A stretch of 64,000 nt of DNA, taken from Corynebacterium sp. p3-SID1056. Lineage in GTDB: Bacteria; Actinomycetota; Actinomycetes; Mycobacteriales; Mycobacteriaceae. A model generated the notes under the pieces. That model was not told the origin of the DNA, did no database searches, and saw nothing but the letters and a program-made list of their open reading frames with translations. A program made the position numbers and the translations under genes. The DNA is taken from positions 1 to 64,000 of the forward strand of contig NZ_JALXXL010000004.1 of the NCBI RefSeq assembly GCF_025152525.1. Reading direction: 5' to 3'. Positions 1 through 9,500 of this stretch are shown piece after piece (position 1 is the first letter of the stretch; each line of letters opens with the position of its first letter).

Positions 1-1
1 G

Positions 2-214
2 CACCACATGGTCGAACACCAACGCGGAGGCGAGACCACACCATCCAATCTTGGGTGGTTGTGCAAGTACCACAACTCCCAGGCCGCACGCGGCACAAGG
101 GGCCATACGGAAAGACGCGACGGGCAGATCGTGTATGTCTCACCCTACGGCAACGTCACCGCCACCGGCACCGACCACAAAGCCCGCGCCGAACACCGAA
201 AACCACCCGACTAA
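2..214 (+). CDS. HNH endonuclease-type protein, C-terminal fragment (cut by window edge)
   Basis: The frame is open from the first bases of the window, so only the last ~70 residues of a longer gene are seen. They contain an HNH-like core (HHMVEHQRGG, then NLGWLCKYHN), as found at the C-terminus of the DUF222/13E12-type HNH proteins common in Corynebacterium. The HxxxH and the downstream CxxHN would be the metal and catalytic part of the fold. The upstream DUF222 part cannot be seen, so the family name is an inference. An internal ATG at 8 is unlikely to be the real start because the HNH motif begins before it. Confidence 0.7.
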   Translation, partial: HHMVEHQRGGETTPSNLGWLCKYHNSQAARGTRGHTERRDGQIVYVSPYGNVTATGTDHKARAEHRKPPD

Positions 215-224
215 AACCCCAGGC

Positions 225-260
225 AAAAGCCCGCGCGCCAGCAACAACTGGGGCGCGGGC
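225..260 (-). terminator. Rho-independent terminator after ldh
   Basis: Eight-bp GC arms (GCCCGCGC at 229-236, GCGCGGGC at 253-260) are followed on the minus strand by a short T run (AAAA at 225-228 on the plus strand). It lies just past the ldh stop and may also end the convergent HNH gene. Confidence 0.6.
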
Positions 261-278
261 AAGCATGCCTAAAAGTGG

Positions 279-1271
279 CTAGACGAGCTCGGCTTCCTTC
301 ATCACGTTGCGCAGGGTCTCTGCGGAGTGGGTGAACTTCGCCAGCTCCTCCTCGTTGAGGTGGAGTTCGATGGCTTCGCGGATGCCGTTGCGGTTGACCA
401 CGGCCGGGGTGCCGATGTAGATGTCGGACTGGCCGTACTGGCCGTCGAGCTTGGCGGAGACCGGCAGGACGACGTCCTCGTTCATGAAGATCGCGCGGGT
501 AATGCGGGCGAGGCAGCCGCCGATGCCGAAGTCGGTCGAGCCCTTCGCCTGGATGATCTTGTACGCGGCGTCGCGGGTGGCGACGAACATCTCGTCGATT
601 TCCTTGTAGACGTCCGGGTTTGTCTCGGCCTCCTTGGCCAGGCGGTTGCGCAGGGCGATGCCGGCGATGGAGCCGGTGGAGATGACGGGCAGCTCGGTGT
701 CGCCGTGCTCGCCGATGATGTAGGAGTGGACCGAGGTGGCGGACACGTTGTACTTCTGGCTCAGGTTGTAGCGCCAGCGGGCAGTGTCGAGCACGGTGCC
801 GGAGCCGAGCACCTGGGATTCCGGAAGGCCGGTCTGCTTTTGGGTGGCGTAGGTGAGCACGTCGACCGGGTTGGTGGCCACCAGGTAGATGCCGTTGAAG
901 CCGTTGGCCATGACTTCGTTGTTGATGGACTCGAAGATCTTTACGTTGCGGCCGACCAGGTCGAGACGGGTTTCGCCCTCGCGCTGGGCAACGCCTGCGC
1001 AGTTGACGATCAGGGCAGCGTCGCGGCAGTCCTCGTAGGTGCCGACGGTGACCTTGGTGTTGTGCCCGGAGTAGGGCACGGAGTGGTTGAGGTCTTCGAC
1101 CTCGCCCCAGGTCTTTTCTTCGTTGATGTCAATGATCGCGAGCTGGTCGCACAGGCCCTGGTTGATCAGTGCGTAGGCGTAGGCCATGCCAACCGAGCCG
1201 GCACCGATGAGGACAACCTTGTTGCCTGGGGTGATGTTGTGGTGCGGGGTGGACGGGTTCGTGATGCTCAC
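279..1271 (-). CDS. ldh: L-lactate dehydrogenase
   Basis: NAD-dependent L-lactate dehydrogenase (330 aa, usual length), which reduces pyruvate to L-lactate in the cytoplasm. The N-terminal Rossmann fold shows [15 protein letters not shown] (GxGxxG, about residues 19-33), followed by the NAD-selecting acidic residue in IIDINEEK. Substrate and catalytic elements are TRLDLVGRN and the active-site loop GEHGDTELP carrying the catalytic His. DTARWRY is typical of LDH rather than malate dehydrogenase. The start is GTG, preceded by AAGGAGA at good spacing. It is monocistronic with its own terminator. The opposing lactate-oxidising locus at 37-42 kb suggests that lactate is both made and re-used. Confidence 0.95.
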   Translation of the reverse strand: MSITNPSTPHHNITPGNKVVLIGAGSVGMAYAYALINQGLCDQLAIIDINEEKTWGEVEDLNHSVPYSGHNTKVTVGTYEDCRDAALIVNCAGVAQREGETRLDLVGRNVKIFESINNEVMANGFNGIYLVATNPVDVLTYATQKQTGLPESQVLGSGTVLDTARWRYNLSQKYNVSATSVHSYIIGEHGDTELPVISTGSIAGIALRNRLAKEAETNPDVYKEIDEMFVATRDAAYKIIQAKGSTDFGIGGCLARITRAIFMNEDVVLPVSAKLDGQYGQSDIYIGTPAVVNRNGIREAIELHLNEEELAKFTHSAETLRNVMKEAELV

Positions 1272-1427
1272 TAGACTCTCCTTTTACTCCGGCGGGTTGC
1301 CGGTAGAAAAATGCTTCCGCCTCCCATCATTGCACAATGTTATGACCATTGCTTGGATAGTCGGGCAAATTCGGAAAGAATTCGGGCGGAAGCGGGCGGG
1401 TCTGTGCGCCAAATGTGCCTACGGTGC

Positions 1428-2813
1428 TTACTTGAAATCGTCCTCGGTGTGAGCGGCAGCCACGGCTTTTGGTCGACCGGTGGCGAAATACAGCGCGGTC
1501 ATGATGACCAGGAACGCTACGCCCACGCCGAGGGCGAGGTGGTACTGCGGCTGCCAGACCATGATGCCGAAAGTAAAGAGGATGAACGCCACGGCGAACC
1601 ACTGCCCGTAGGGCCAGAAGGGGACGGGGAAGGTGAGGGCTTGGGCTTCGGCGGGGGACATGTGGCGTCGAGAAGCAAGGTGGCTGAGAAGGATCATCAG
1701 CCACACGAAAACGGTGGCGAAGGTGGCGAGCGCGGCGATCGTCTCAAAGACGTTGGGGAAAGTTGCGTTCAGCACCACGCCGACGACGAGGACGATGAGC
1801 AGCGTCACTGTGGTCATTACGGGGATGTCGCGGATGGTGCGCGCCATTGCACGCGGGGCGAGCCCCTCGCGTGCCAGCCCGGTGAGCACGCGGCCGGTGC
1901 CGAAGAGGTCGGCGTTGATGGCGGAGAGTGCGGCGGTGATCACCACGAGGTTGAGCAGGCCCGCGGCCCAGTTCACGCCCAGGGTGGAGAAGATCTGCAC
2001 AAATGGGGATTCCTCGCCGGTGATGCTGCGCCACGGGTTGATCATGAGGATGACCAGGATGGCCAGGACGTAGAAGAGCAGGATGCGCACCGGCACGGTG
2101 TTGACGGCTTTGGGGATGGAGTGGTCAGGGTCGTCGGCTTCGGTGCCGGCAACGCCGATGATTTCGGTGCCGCCGAAGGCGAAGAGCACGAGGATGAAGG
2201 CTGCGATCATGCCTTCTGGCCCGTTGGGGAAGAACCCGCCGTCGTTCCACAGGTTGGAAATGCCGGTGGCCTCGGGCTGCGTGCCGAGCCCGAAGGCGAG
2301 GATGGCGGCACCGCCGACGATCATGGCGACCACGGCGACGACCTTGATCAGGGTGAAGGCGAACTCCAGCTCGCCGAACCAGCGCACGCTGGCGAGGTTC
2401 GCCCCGCCGATAATCAGCAGCGTGGCGGTGATCCACACCCAGGCCGGGGTGTCGGGGAACCAGAATTTCATGTAGATGCCGATGGCGGTGAGGTCGGCCA
2501 GGCACACGATGATCATCTCGAAGGCGAACATCCAGCCGGTGATGTAGCCGCCGAGCCCGCCGAGGTGTTCGCGCGCGTAGACGGCGAAGGAGCCCCGGAC
2601 GGGGTGGCGCACGCTCATTTCGCCGAGCGCGCGGAGCATGAAGTAGACGACCGCACCGCCGAGCAGGTACACCAACAGCACCGACGGTCCGGCGGCCTGG
2701 ATCGCGCCGGCGGAGCCGTAGAACAGCCCGGTGCCGATGGCAGAGCCGAGCGCGATGAAGTGGATGTGGCGGTGGCTTAAGCCGCGAGTTTTTCGTGCGG
2801 CGGTTGTGGACAT
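1428..2813 (-). CDS. APC-superfamily amino-acid permease (AAT family)
   Basis: Integral membrane amino-acid/H+ symporter of about 461 aa with some twelve hydrophobic segments. The first segment has the AAT signature (HIHFIALGSAIGTGLFYGSA), and LGEMSVRHPVRGSFAVYA in the TM2-3 region is typical of the ProY/AroP/GabP group. The substrate cannot be read from sequence; proline or another neutral amino acid is possible. The Met at 2813 (MSTTAARK) is chosen because a GGAAGGTGG purine stretch lies about 10 nt upstream. An in-frame ATG seven codons earlier has no ribosome site. Confidence 0.85.
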   Translation of the reverse strand: MSTTAARKTRGLSHRHIHFIALGSAIGTGLFYGSAGAIQAAGPSVLLVYLLGGAVVYFMLRALGEMSVRHPVRGSFAVYAREHLGGLGGYITGWMFAFEMIIVCLADLTAIGIYMKFWFPDTPAWVWITATLLIIGGANLASVRWFGELEFAFTLIKVVAVVAMIVGGAAILAFGLGTQPEATGISNLWNDGGFFPNGPEGMIAAFILVLFAFGGTEIIGVAGTEADDPDHSIPKAVNTVPVRILLFYVLAILVILMINPWRSITGEESPFVQIFSTLGVNWAAGLLNLVVITAALSAINADLFGTGRVLTGLAREGLAPRAMARTIRDIPVMTTVTLLIVLVVGVVLNATFPNVFETIAALATFATVFVWLMILLSHLASRRHMSPAEAQALTFPVPFWPYGQWFAVAFILFTFGIMVWQPQYHLALGVGVAFLVIMTALYFATGRPKAVAAAHTEDDFK

Positions 2814-2905
2814 GGTGCGTGGGCCACCTTCCATGGGAATATTATGCGGTTCGAGTGATATTACTACCTATAGCACCACATAATCTCAGGTTCAGCAAAG
2901 AGGGC

Positions 2906-3730
2906 CTATGCTTTTCGACGCCTCGCCACCGCCGCCGCGCCAACCGCCACCACACACAGCACCGCGATGGCGAGCACGTACGGCGCGGTGGAAGTATCGT
3001 CGTCGTCCTTTTCGGTGATGGTGTTGTTGATCCACTCGGCGGCGTCGCCAAGCGGGGCGGCGGAGGCGGCCGAGTTGGTGTCCATCGCGATTTCCTCCGG
3101 GTCGTCCGGGTTCATAAACAGCCCTGCGCTGAGTACACCGGTGAGCTTGCCGTCGCGGAAGACTGGGCCGCCGGAGTCGCCGCCGTGGATGCCGGCGCCT
3201 TCGGGCAGGGTGACGGTGAGGGCTTGGTGGCCGTCGAAAAGCGCCATGGGGTTGGGGCCCTCGATGGTGGCCTCGGTCATGGGCAGGCGGGTGGTGCCGC
3301 CGGAGCCTTCCGAGGACCAGCCGTAGACCGTGCCGGGGGTCTCGGGCTCGGGCACCTCGGTATCGACGGTGGCGTAGTGGTCCAGACCCATGTCTTCAGC
3401 GGTGTGCAGCAGGGCGATGTCGCCCTGCGGGGCGGTCTGCCAGCGATCGACGGCGACGGTGCGCTGGTTGTCGCCCTCGCCGACGCGCACCGAGCCGCCC
3501 GGGGTGGGCAGGTGGTCCATGCAGTGGCGGGCGGTAACGACCCAGTGCGGGGCGACAGCGGTGCCGGTGCACACGCCTTCGGCGGGGTCGTCGTTGGCGG
3601 TGCGCACTGAGACGACGGACGAGCCCTCAGGGGAGCCGTCGGCGAAGTGGGTGGATTCGAGTGCACCCGCGGGCGCAGCGATCAGTAGCGCGGCGGCGGT
3701 GGCTGCGGTGGTGAGTCGGATAGTGTGCAT
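2906..3730 (-). CDS. Secreted, membrane-anchored trypsin-like serine protease
   Basis: 274 aa. It has an N-terminal signal peptide (hydrophobic stretch ending APAGALES), then a chymotrypsin-fold domain with the full triad in order: His in VVTARHCMDH, Asp in QGDIALLHT, Ser in HGGDSGGPVF. The C-terminus has a hydrophobic segment (about 248-268) followed by ARRRKA, so the enzyme is probably displayed on the outer face of the membrane. Substrate unknown. The start follows AAGGAG. It begins three bp after the upstream acyltransferase-like gene, which suggests one transcript. Confidence 0.85.
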   Translation of the reverse strand: MHTIRLTTAATAAALLIAAPAGALESTHFADGSPEGSSVVSVRTANDDPAEGVCTGTAVAPHWVVTARHCMDHLPTPGGSVRVGEGDNQRTVAVDRWQTAPQGDIALLHTAEDMGLDHYATVDTEVPEPETPGTVYGWSSEGSGGTTRLPMTEATIEGPNPMALFDGHQALTVTLPEGAGIHGGDSGGPVFRDGKLTGVLSAGLFMNPDDPEEIAMDTNSAASAAPLGDAAEWINNTITEKDDDDTSTAPYVLAIAVLCVVAVGAAAVARRRKA

Positions 3731-3733
3731 GAT

Positions 3734-4660
3734 TTAAGCTCCTTTTACAGCGTGTCGTTGGGGGAGGTCTTGACGGGAGGCGGCGTGGGTGAGGCTGCGA
3801 AGTGCCTGCTCGAGCGGGCCGCGCGGGTACAGCAGCAGCCACACGGACGCGAGCGCGCTGGCGGCGGCAATGCTCAAGGCGGCTGAGAGCGGGCCGGCGG
3901 GAAGCAGCACGGCGGTTGCCACGTGCAGGCAGTACACAGTCAGCGGCATCCGGCCCAGCGCCTGGATGGGGTACGGGCACCAGCGTGCAAACAGCAGCAG
4001 GCAGAGGCCGAGAACGGCGAGCGAGCAGCCGATTTCGCTGATGGTGGCGATGAGGCCGCCGGTGTGGCCGTTGGGGTTGAGGAAGGGAAACTGGTGGGCG
4101 TCGAGAAGCGGGCGGGCGATAACACCAAGGGCTGCGCACGCGGCGCCGATGGGGGCGACGAGCGGCAAGCGCGGCAGAAAACGCGCGGCGACGATACCTG
4201 CGACCATCAGTGCGGCCCACTCGAACAGCGGGTACGGCGGCGCGGTGACCGACAGCGGCAGCTGCAACGCGGAGACCACGGTGAGCCCGGCGCAGAGCAT
4301 CGCGAGCGTGCGCGTGCGCCAGCGCGGGGCGCAGGCGAGCGCGAGGTAGCAGGCACCGAACGTGCCCAGCACGACGGTGATCGAACCCGAAAGCGGGGTG
4401 AGCACGACGTGCAGCGTGAGCAGGGCTGCGCCGCGCATCATCGCCTGGTGACGCTCACGGGCCAACGCCGCCCCGCCGGTGGCGCGCATGCTCAGCTGCA
4501 TCGACACGCCCGCCAGAAACGCGAAGAGCGCGGAGGGGAAGCCGTAGAGCCACGGCGAGGTCGAATCGGTCAGATGCGCCCACATCATGGCGCCGAGCGC
4601 GACCGCGCGGGCGGCGTCGACGCCTGCGATGCGCGGCGGAAGTCTGGAAGCATTCGTCAT
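3734..4660 (-). CDS. Multi-pass membrane protein, HGSNAT/DUF1624- or DUF418-like acyltransferase
   Basis: 308 aa with about nine or ten hydrophobic segments. The N-terminus, RIAGVDAARAVALGAMMWAH, has the R-x-x-G-x-D-x-x-R opening of the DUF1624 (heparan-alpha-glucosaminide N-acetyltransferase-like) and DUF418 families, which transfer or are thought to transfer acyl groups across membranes. A conserved His follows in MMWAH. It is divergent from the response-regulator gene at 4742 and immediately upstream of the secreted protease. A role in cell-envelope modification is inferred; the exact substrate is unknown. Confidence 0.6.
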   Translation of the reverse strand: MTNASRLPPRIAGVDAARAVALGAMMWAHLTDSTSPWLYGFPSALFAFLAGVSMQLSMRATGGAALARERHQAMMRGAALLTLHVVLTPLSGSITVVLGTFGACYLALACAPRWRTRTLAMLCAGLTVVSALQLPLSVTAPPYPLFEWAALMVAGIVAARFLPRLPLVAPIGAACAALGVIARPLLDAHQFPFLNPNGHTGGLIATISEIGCSLAVLGLCLLLFARWCPYPIQALGRMPLTVYCLHVATAVLLPAGPLSAALSIAAASALASVWLLLYPRGPLEQALRSLTHAASRQDLPQRHAVKGA

Positions 4661-4728
4661 GAGGGTGAGACTAAAAACCGCCGTGTTGCGAGAGCGTTAA
4701 CACGCTTAACCGCAGCGCAGCGCCGGTC

Positions 4729-4741
4729 TAAAATGACCCGC
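4729..4741 (+). promoter_or_regulatory. -10 element giving a likely leaderless start of the response regulator
   Basis: TAAAAT at 4729-4734 ends seven bases before the ATG at 4742, so transcription would begin at or next to the A of ATG. No Shine-Dalgarno sequence is present. This favours MSNVV over the ATG three codons earlier, which lies inside the -10 element. Confidence 0.55.
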
Positions 4742-5410
4742 ATGTCCAACGTTGTAGTTGTTGAAGACGAGGTCTACCTCGCCGACGCCATCGCCGCCGC
4801 GCTCACCGCGCACGGGCGCAACACCCGCGTGGCCTACGACGGCGCGGCCGCGCTCGAGCTGCTCGAGGACGCCGACGTGGTGGTGCTCGACCGCGACCTG
4901 CCGCGCGTGCACGGCGACGAGGTCTGCGCCCGCATCCGCACCGAGCACCCGCACATCCGCGTGCTCATGCTCACCGCGGCCAGCGCGCTCGACGATCGGC
5001 TCGCCGGTTTCGCGAGCGGGGCGGACGATTACCTCACCAAGCCTTTCGAGGTGCCGGAGCTGCTCGCGCGCGTCGACGCGCTGCTGCGCCGTCACACCCC
5101 GCCGAAGTCCGAGGTGCTGCGGTGCGCGGATGTGCGCATGGACACCGCGCGTCGCATCGTCACGCGTGCGGGCGAGCCGATCTCGCTGAGTCCGAAGGAG
5201 TTCGCCGTGCTCGAGGTGCTGCTCGCCGCAGACGGGGCGGTGCTTTCGGCCGAAGCGCTTCTTGAGGAGGCCTGGGACGCTTTTGCCGACCCCTTTACCA
5301 ACTCGCCGCGCGTGACCATCTCGCACCTGCGCCGCAAGCTCGGCGACCCCTGGATCATCCACACCCAGCCCGGTGCCGGCTACTACGCCGCGGAGGAGGC
5401 CCGCCCATGA
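4742..5410 (+). CDS. OmpR/PhoB-family response regulator
   Basis: 222 aa transcription factor of a two-component system. The receiver domain (1 to ~118) shows the acidic pocket ED (8-9), the phospho-acceptor Asp50 in VVLDRDLP, the Thr switch in LMLTAAS and Lys in YLTKPFE. The C-terminal winged helix (about 125-217) has the usual PKEFAVLEVLL and SHLRRKLGDPWIIHTQPGAGYY. Its stop overlaps the kinase start (ATGA, 5407-5410), so the pair is translationally coupled. The regulated genes are unknown; the divergent acyltransferase/protease pair is a candidate by position only. Confidence 0.92.
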   Translation: MSNVVVVEDEVYLADAIAAALTAHGRNTRVAYDGAAALELLEDADVVVLDRDLPRVHGDEVCARIRTEHPHIRVLMLTAASALDDRLAGFASGADDYLTKPFEVPELLARVDALLRRHTPPKSEVLRCADVRMDTARRIVTRAGEPISLSPKEFAVLEVLLAADGAVLSAEALLEEAWDAFADPFTNSPRVTISHLRRKLGDPWIIHTQPGAGYYAAEEARP

Positions 5411-6453
5411 CGCTACGCCTGCGCCTGACCCTCGTGCTTGTCGCCACCGTCTTCGGTGCCGGCGCAGTACTCACCGCGCTCGTGTGCGCCTACCTCGCGC
5501 TGACTCCGGTGCCGCTGCACGTGTCGTTGCCGGGCCCCGAGGGCGTGCTTATCGACGCCGCCATGCCCATTCCCGCCTCCATCATCACCATCGTGCTCGC
5601 CACGATGCTCGTCGCGCTCGTCGGCTTGACCGCGCTCGCAGGTTTGGTGGGCTGGTTCGTCGCCGGCTACGCGCTTTCGCCCGTGCGCCGGATCGCCGCG
5701 GTGGCGCGCGAGGTTTCGGACGGGGACGTCGCCAAGCGTATGCACTACGAGGGCCCGGCCGACGACGTGGGCGATCTTGCGAACGCCTTCGATCAGATGC
5801 TGGACTCGCTTGCCGCCTCGCTGGACGCGCAGCGCCGTTTTGCCGCCAACGCCTCCCACGAGCTGAAGACGCCGATCGCCACGATCCAGACGGTTGCGGA
5901 CGTCGCGCTCATGCAGGCCGACGCGGCTTCCGACGAACAGCTCGTCGGCGCGCTTCGCCGCATCCGCGAGGTCAACGCGCGAGCCGGGCAGACCGTTCAG
6001 CGCCTGCTCGCTTTCGCTCGCGCGGAGGCGGCCCAGCCCGGCAGCCTCACCGGCCAGCCGGTGGACATGGTCGCGCTATGCGCCGAGATCTGTGCGCAGT
6101 ACGGCGTCCCGCTGCGCGTGAGCGGTGCACCTGCGGCCGCCGCCGGCGATGAGGTGCTGCTGCGCCAGGCGGTAAGCAACCTCGTGGCCAACGCCGTCGA
6201 GCACGGCGTTGCGGGGACTGCTGTGGTGACGGTTGAGGGCGGTGCGGTGGTCGTCGAAAATCAGGGCTCCACACTTGACCCGGGCGAGGTGGAGCGGCTC
6301 AAGGAGCCGTTCGTACGCGGCGCTGGGCGGGTGGCCGGCTCGCACGGGCTGGGGCTTTCGCTTGCCGACGCCATCGCGCGCGCCCACGGCGGCAACCTCC
6401 ACCTCGCGGCGCGCGAGGGCGGAGGACTGCGCGCCGACTTGGCGCTGGGCTAA
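5407..6453 (+). CDS. Sensor histidine kinase
   Basis: 348 aa membrane sensor paired with the preceding regulator. TM1 is near residues 8-30. A short extracellular loop of about 25 residues (to ~57) is too small for a classical ligand domain. TM2 is near 60-82, followed by HAMP. The H box is FAANASHELKTPIATIQT, the N box SNLVANAVEHG, and the G2 box SHGLGLSLADAIARAHGG. The small outer loop suggests sensing in or at the membrane. It overlaps the response regulator by four bases. Confidence 0.92.
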   Translation: MTLRLRLTLVLVATVFGAGAVLTALVCAYLALTPVPLHVSLPGPEGVLIDAAMPIPASIITIVLATMLVALVGLTALAGLVGWFVAGYALSPVRRIAAVAREVSDGDVAKRMHYEGPADDVGDLANAFDQMLDSLAASLDAQRRFAANASHELKTPIATIQTVADVALMQADAASDEQLVGALRRIREVNARAGQTVQRLLAFARAEAAQPGSLTGQPVDMVALCAEICAQYGVPLRVSGAPAAAAGDEVLLRQAVSNLVANAVEHGVAGTAVVTVEGGAVVVENQGSTLDPGEVERLKEPFVRGAGRVAGSHGLGLSLADAIARAHGGNLHLAAREGGGLRADLALG

Positions 6454-6557
6454 AAGCGACCGACCGCTCCGGAGCGCAGCGCGCAGGCAGCTGACAACTT
6501 GCGCACCGTTTTTGCAGAATAGTGTTGTCGTCGCGGGTGGCGTACGCTGGTGAAGCA

Positions 6558-8528
6558 ATGAGCACTTCCGAAAACGCGACCGGCAGCGAGAATGGGCCGG
6601 ATATGAACTTGTCGGAAAATCAGCACTCCCCGCAGGATGTCGCGGCCGAAGAGACGGCCGCAGAAGACACCAGGGATGCGGGCAACGCTGAGGACACCGG
6701 CGCTTCGCAGCAGACTGACGAAGCCACCGAGAACACAGAAAATGAAACTACTGAGCCGGCACACGGCTTCGACACCCTCGACCTGCCAGACAAGGTCGTC
6801 GAGGCGGTCAAGAAGGTCGGCTTTGAGCGGCCTTCCGCCATCCAGGCCGAGACCATCCCGCTGTTGATGCAGGACCGCGACGTCGTGGGTCTCGCGCAGA
6901 CCGGTACGGGCAAGACGGCGGCGTTCGCGCTGCCGATCTTAAGCCGCATCGACACCTCGAAGCGCTACCCGCAGGCGCTCGTGCTTGCGCCGACACGCGA
7001 GTTGGCGCTGCAGGTCTCCGACTCCTTCCAGTCTTTTGCCGACCACCTCGGTGGCGTGCACATCCTGCCGATCTACGGCGGACAGGCCTACGGCATCCAG
7101 CTGTCCGGGCTGCGCCGCGGCGCACAGGTCATCGTCGGCACCCCGGGTCGTGTAATCGACCACCTGCAGAAGGGCTCGCTGGACATCTCCAACCTGCGCT
7201 TCCTTGTCCTGGACGAGGCCGACGAGATGCTGAACATGGGTTTCCAGGAAGACGTCGAGCGCATCCTGGAGGACACCCCGGAGGAGAAGCAGGTCGCGCT
7301 GTTTTCGGCGACGATGCCGCGCGCTATCCGCAAGATCTCCCGCGACTACCTCAACGACCCGGTCGAGGTGACCGTCAAGTCGGAGACGCGCACGAACACG
7401 AACATCACGCAGCGCTACCTGTTTACCGCGCACCGCAACAAGCTCGACGCGATCACCCGCATCCTCGAGGTCACCGAGTTCGAGGCGATGATCGTCTTCG
7501 TCCGCACGAAGAACGAAACCGAGGAGATCGCCGAAAAGCTGCGCGCCCGCGGGTTCTCGGCCGCCGCCATCAACGGCGATATCGCCCAGCAGCAGCGTGA
7601 GCGCACCGTCGACCAGCTTCGCGACGGACGCGTGGACATCCTGGTCGCCACCGACGTCGCCGCCCGCGGCCTGGATGTCGAGCGCATCTCGCACGTGCTC
7701 AACTATGACATCCCGAACGACACGGAGAGCTACGTCCACCGCATCGGCCGCACCGGCCGCGCGGGGCGTACCGGCGAGGCGATCCTCTTTGTCACCCCGC
7801 GTGAGCGCCGCATGCTGCGCTCGATCGAGCGCGTGACGAACGCGAAGATCGAAGAGATGGACCTGCCGAGTGTCGACGAGGTCAACGAGAGCCGCAAGGT
7901 GAAATTCATGGATTCCATCACCGAATCCCTGGAGGCCACCGAGCTGCAACTGTTTAAGTCGATGGTTCGCGAGTACTCGGCGGCCAACAACGTGCCGATG
8001 GACGACATCGCCGCGGCCCTGGCCACCCAGGCGCTGGCTGGCGACGAGTTCTTGATGAAGGAACCGCCGAAGGACAAGCGCGAGCGTCGGGATCGTCGTG
8101 AGCGGTGGGACCGCGACGACCGCGGCAGGGGTCGCGGCAAGCGCCGCCACAACGACAGCGCGGACTTCGATACCTACCGTTTGGACGTGGGCAAGCGCCA
8201 GCACGTCCGCCCGGGCGCGATCGTCGGTGCGCTGGCGAACGAGGGGGGCCTGAGCTCCAAGGACTTCGGGCGCATCACCATCGGCGGCGATTTCACCCTG
8301 GTGGAGCTGCCGAAGAAGCTGGATAGGAAGGTGCTCGACCGGCTCTCGGACACGCGCATCTCGGGTCAGCTGATTAACATTCAGCGCGACCACGGCGCAC
8401 CGCCGCGCGATCGCGGCGGGCGTGGGCGCCGCGGCGGGTTTGACGACCACCGTGACCACCGTGGCCACCGTGGAAACCGTGGTCGCAGGGACGATCGTCG
8501 CGGTCGTGGGAACCGCAACTGGGACTAG
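6558..8528 (+). CDS. DEAD-box ATP-dependent RNA helicase (DeaD/CsdA type)
   Basis: 656 aa. After an acidic, Glu/Asp/Thr-rich N-terminal tail (about 70 aa) comes the helicase core: the Q motif region (FERPSAIQAETIP), motif I AQTGTGKT, PTRELA, DEAD (VLDEADEML), SAT, and motif VI HRIGRTGRAGRTG. The C-terminal part has a DbpA/CsdA RNA-binding domain (about 535-610), then an Arg/Gly/Asp-rich tail ending RGRGNRNWD. Such proteins unwind structured RNA in ribosome assembly, RNA decay and cold adaptation. The start at MSTSE is preceded by TACGCT at 6543-6548, nine bases upstream, so the leader is very short. Confidence 0.92.
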   Translation: MSTSENATGSENGPDMNLSENQHSPQDVAAEETAAEDTRDAGNAEDTGASQQTDEATENTENETTEPAHGFDTLDLPDKVVEAVKKVGFERPSAIQAETIPLLMQDRDVVGLAQTGTGKTAAFALPILSRIDTSKRYPQALVLAPTRELALQVSDSFQSFADHLGGVHILPIYGGQAYGIQLSGLRRGAQVIVGTPGRVIDHLQKGSLDISNLRFLVLDEADEMLNMGFQEDVERILEDTPEEKQVALFSATMPRAIRKISRDYLNDPVEVTVKSETRTNTNITQRYLFTAHRNKLDAITRILEVTEFEAMIVFVRTKNETEEIAEKLRARGFSAAAINGDIAQQQRERTVDQLRDGRVDILVATDVAARGLDVERISHVLNYDIPNDTESYVHRIGRTGRAGRTGEAILFVTPRERRMLRSIERVTNAKIEEMDLPSVDEVNESRKVKFMDSITESLEATELQLFKSMVREYSAANNVPMDDIAAALATQALAGDEFLMKEPPKDKRERRDRRERWDRDDRGRGRGKRRHNDSADFDTYRLDVGKRQHVRPGAIVGALANEGGLSSKDFGRITIGGDFTLVELPKKLDRKVLDRLSDTRISGQLINIQRDHGAPPRDRGGRGRRGGFDDHRDHRGHRGNRGRRDDRRGRGNRNWD

Positions 8529-8544
8529 CGGCGAGAGCGAAATA

Positions 8545-8575
8545 ACGGGCCTTTGTGGGCCCGTTTTGCTTTTGT
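8545..8575 (+). terminator. Rho-independent terminator after DEAD-box helicase
   Basis: ACGGGCC (8545-8551) pairs with GGCCCGT (8558-8564), followed by TTTTGCTTTT. It lies 16 bases past the helicase stop. Confidence 0.85.
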
Positions 8576-8639
8576 GCCCCCGCAGGTGCACAAGTACAGT
8601 GAGGTGAGCTTTCCCACACTGGCTGCAAGGAAGGATGCC

Positions 8640-9461
8640 ATGCAACAACTCCACCGAACCCTGACGATGGGGGTGCTTGCCGCACTGCTCGCGGCGCTGA
8701 TGGTGGCGGCGCCGTCCGCGTCGGCCGCACCCCGGGTGAGCCAAGGGTCGGTGGTGGCGACTGACGGAGGCATGTGCACCGTGGGCTTTAGCGACCCGGC
8801 CCGTCAGCGCAGCCTGATCGCCGCGCACTGTGGGCGCGAGGGCGGCAGGGTCTCGGTGGTCGACCCTGCGACCGGTGCGCTGAGCCGGCCGATGGGCACG
8901 TTTCACCGCTCCAAGGCTTACGACCAGCGTTTGGGCAATGACTGGGCGGCGATTCAGTGGGATACCGGGGTAGCGATGGGTGGGAACCCGCACTCCGGCA
9001 ACCAGTGGATACACCCCAACGACATCGCGTTGGGAGAGACGGTGTGCTACCACGGCAACGCCAGCCACGGAGCGCGCGGCGCTACCTGCGGGAAGTTTGC
9101 GGGTGCGGTCGGCAACACTTTCTTTGTCGACGCCCCGCTCACCCGCGCCGGCGATTCCGGCGGGCCGCTGTGGGTGCCCGGCCGCGGCTTCGTGGGCGTG
9201 ATTTCGAGCCAGTGGGCAGCGCGCCAGCTGCCGGTGGTGGGCGGCGCGAACTTTGTCGTGGGCGTCGTGCCGCACGATGGGCCCGCGGTTACCGAGGTGC
9301 AGTTGATGGGGCTGTACATGGAGAACCTAGTTGCGCCAGTTTCGCGCGGCGGTTCCTCCGTGGGGCCCGCGGGCGAGGGAGTACGCCGGGTTGTCAGTAC
9401 CGTGTTCGGGTTTTTGTCTCGTCTGGGGCTCCCGAACCTGTCTGCCGTGCACTATTCTTAA
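8640..9461 (+). CDS. Secreted chymotrypsin-fold serine protease (first of tandem pair)
   Basis: 273 aa with an N-terminal signal peptide (hydrophobic stretch, SASAAP cleavage region). The protease domain has His in IAAHCGREG, Asp in GNDWAAIQWD and Ser in RAGDSGGPLW, plus two extra Cys in ETVCYHGN and GATCGKF that could form a disulfide. The organisation matches the neighbouring gene at 9501, so this is a tandem duplication. The start follows AAGGA at 8631. The natural substrate is unknown. The C-terminal ~40 residues lack a clear membrane anchor, so it is probably released. Confidence 0.85.
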   Translation: MQQLHRTLTMGVLAALLAALMVAAPSASAAPRVSQGSVVATDGGMCTVGFSDPARQRSLIAAHCGREGGRVSVVDPATGALSRPMGTFHRSKAYDQRLGNDWAAIQWDTGVAMGGNPHSGNQWIHPNDIALGETVCYHGNASHGARGATCGKFAGAVGNTFFVDAPLTRAGDSGGPLWVPGRGFVGVISSQWAARQLPVVGGANFVVGVVPHDGPAVTEVQLMGLYMENLVAPVSRGGSSVGPAGEGVRRVVSTVFGFLSRLGLPNLSAVHYS

Positions 9462-9500
9462 AGGAGTACGACAGCTTTTTCTCACCAAAGGTGAAGACAC

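Noticed and set aside
6939..9275. Very long open frame on the minus strand opposite the DEAD-box helicase and first protease
   Set aside because: A product of high GC codon bias; it has no ribosome site, its translation is low-complexity, and the plus-strand genes are clear. The same holds for long antisense frames opposite argS (42383-43936) and hom (45014-46807).
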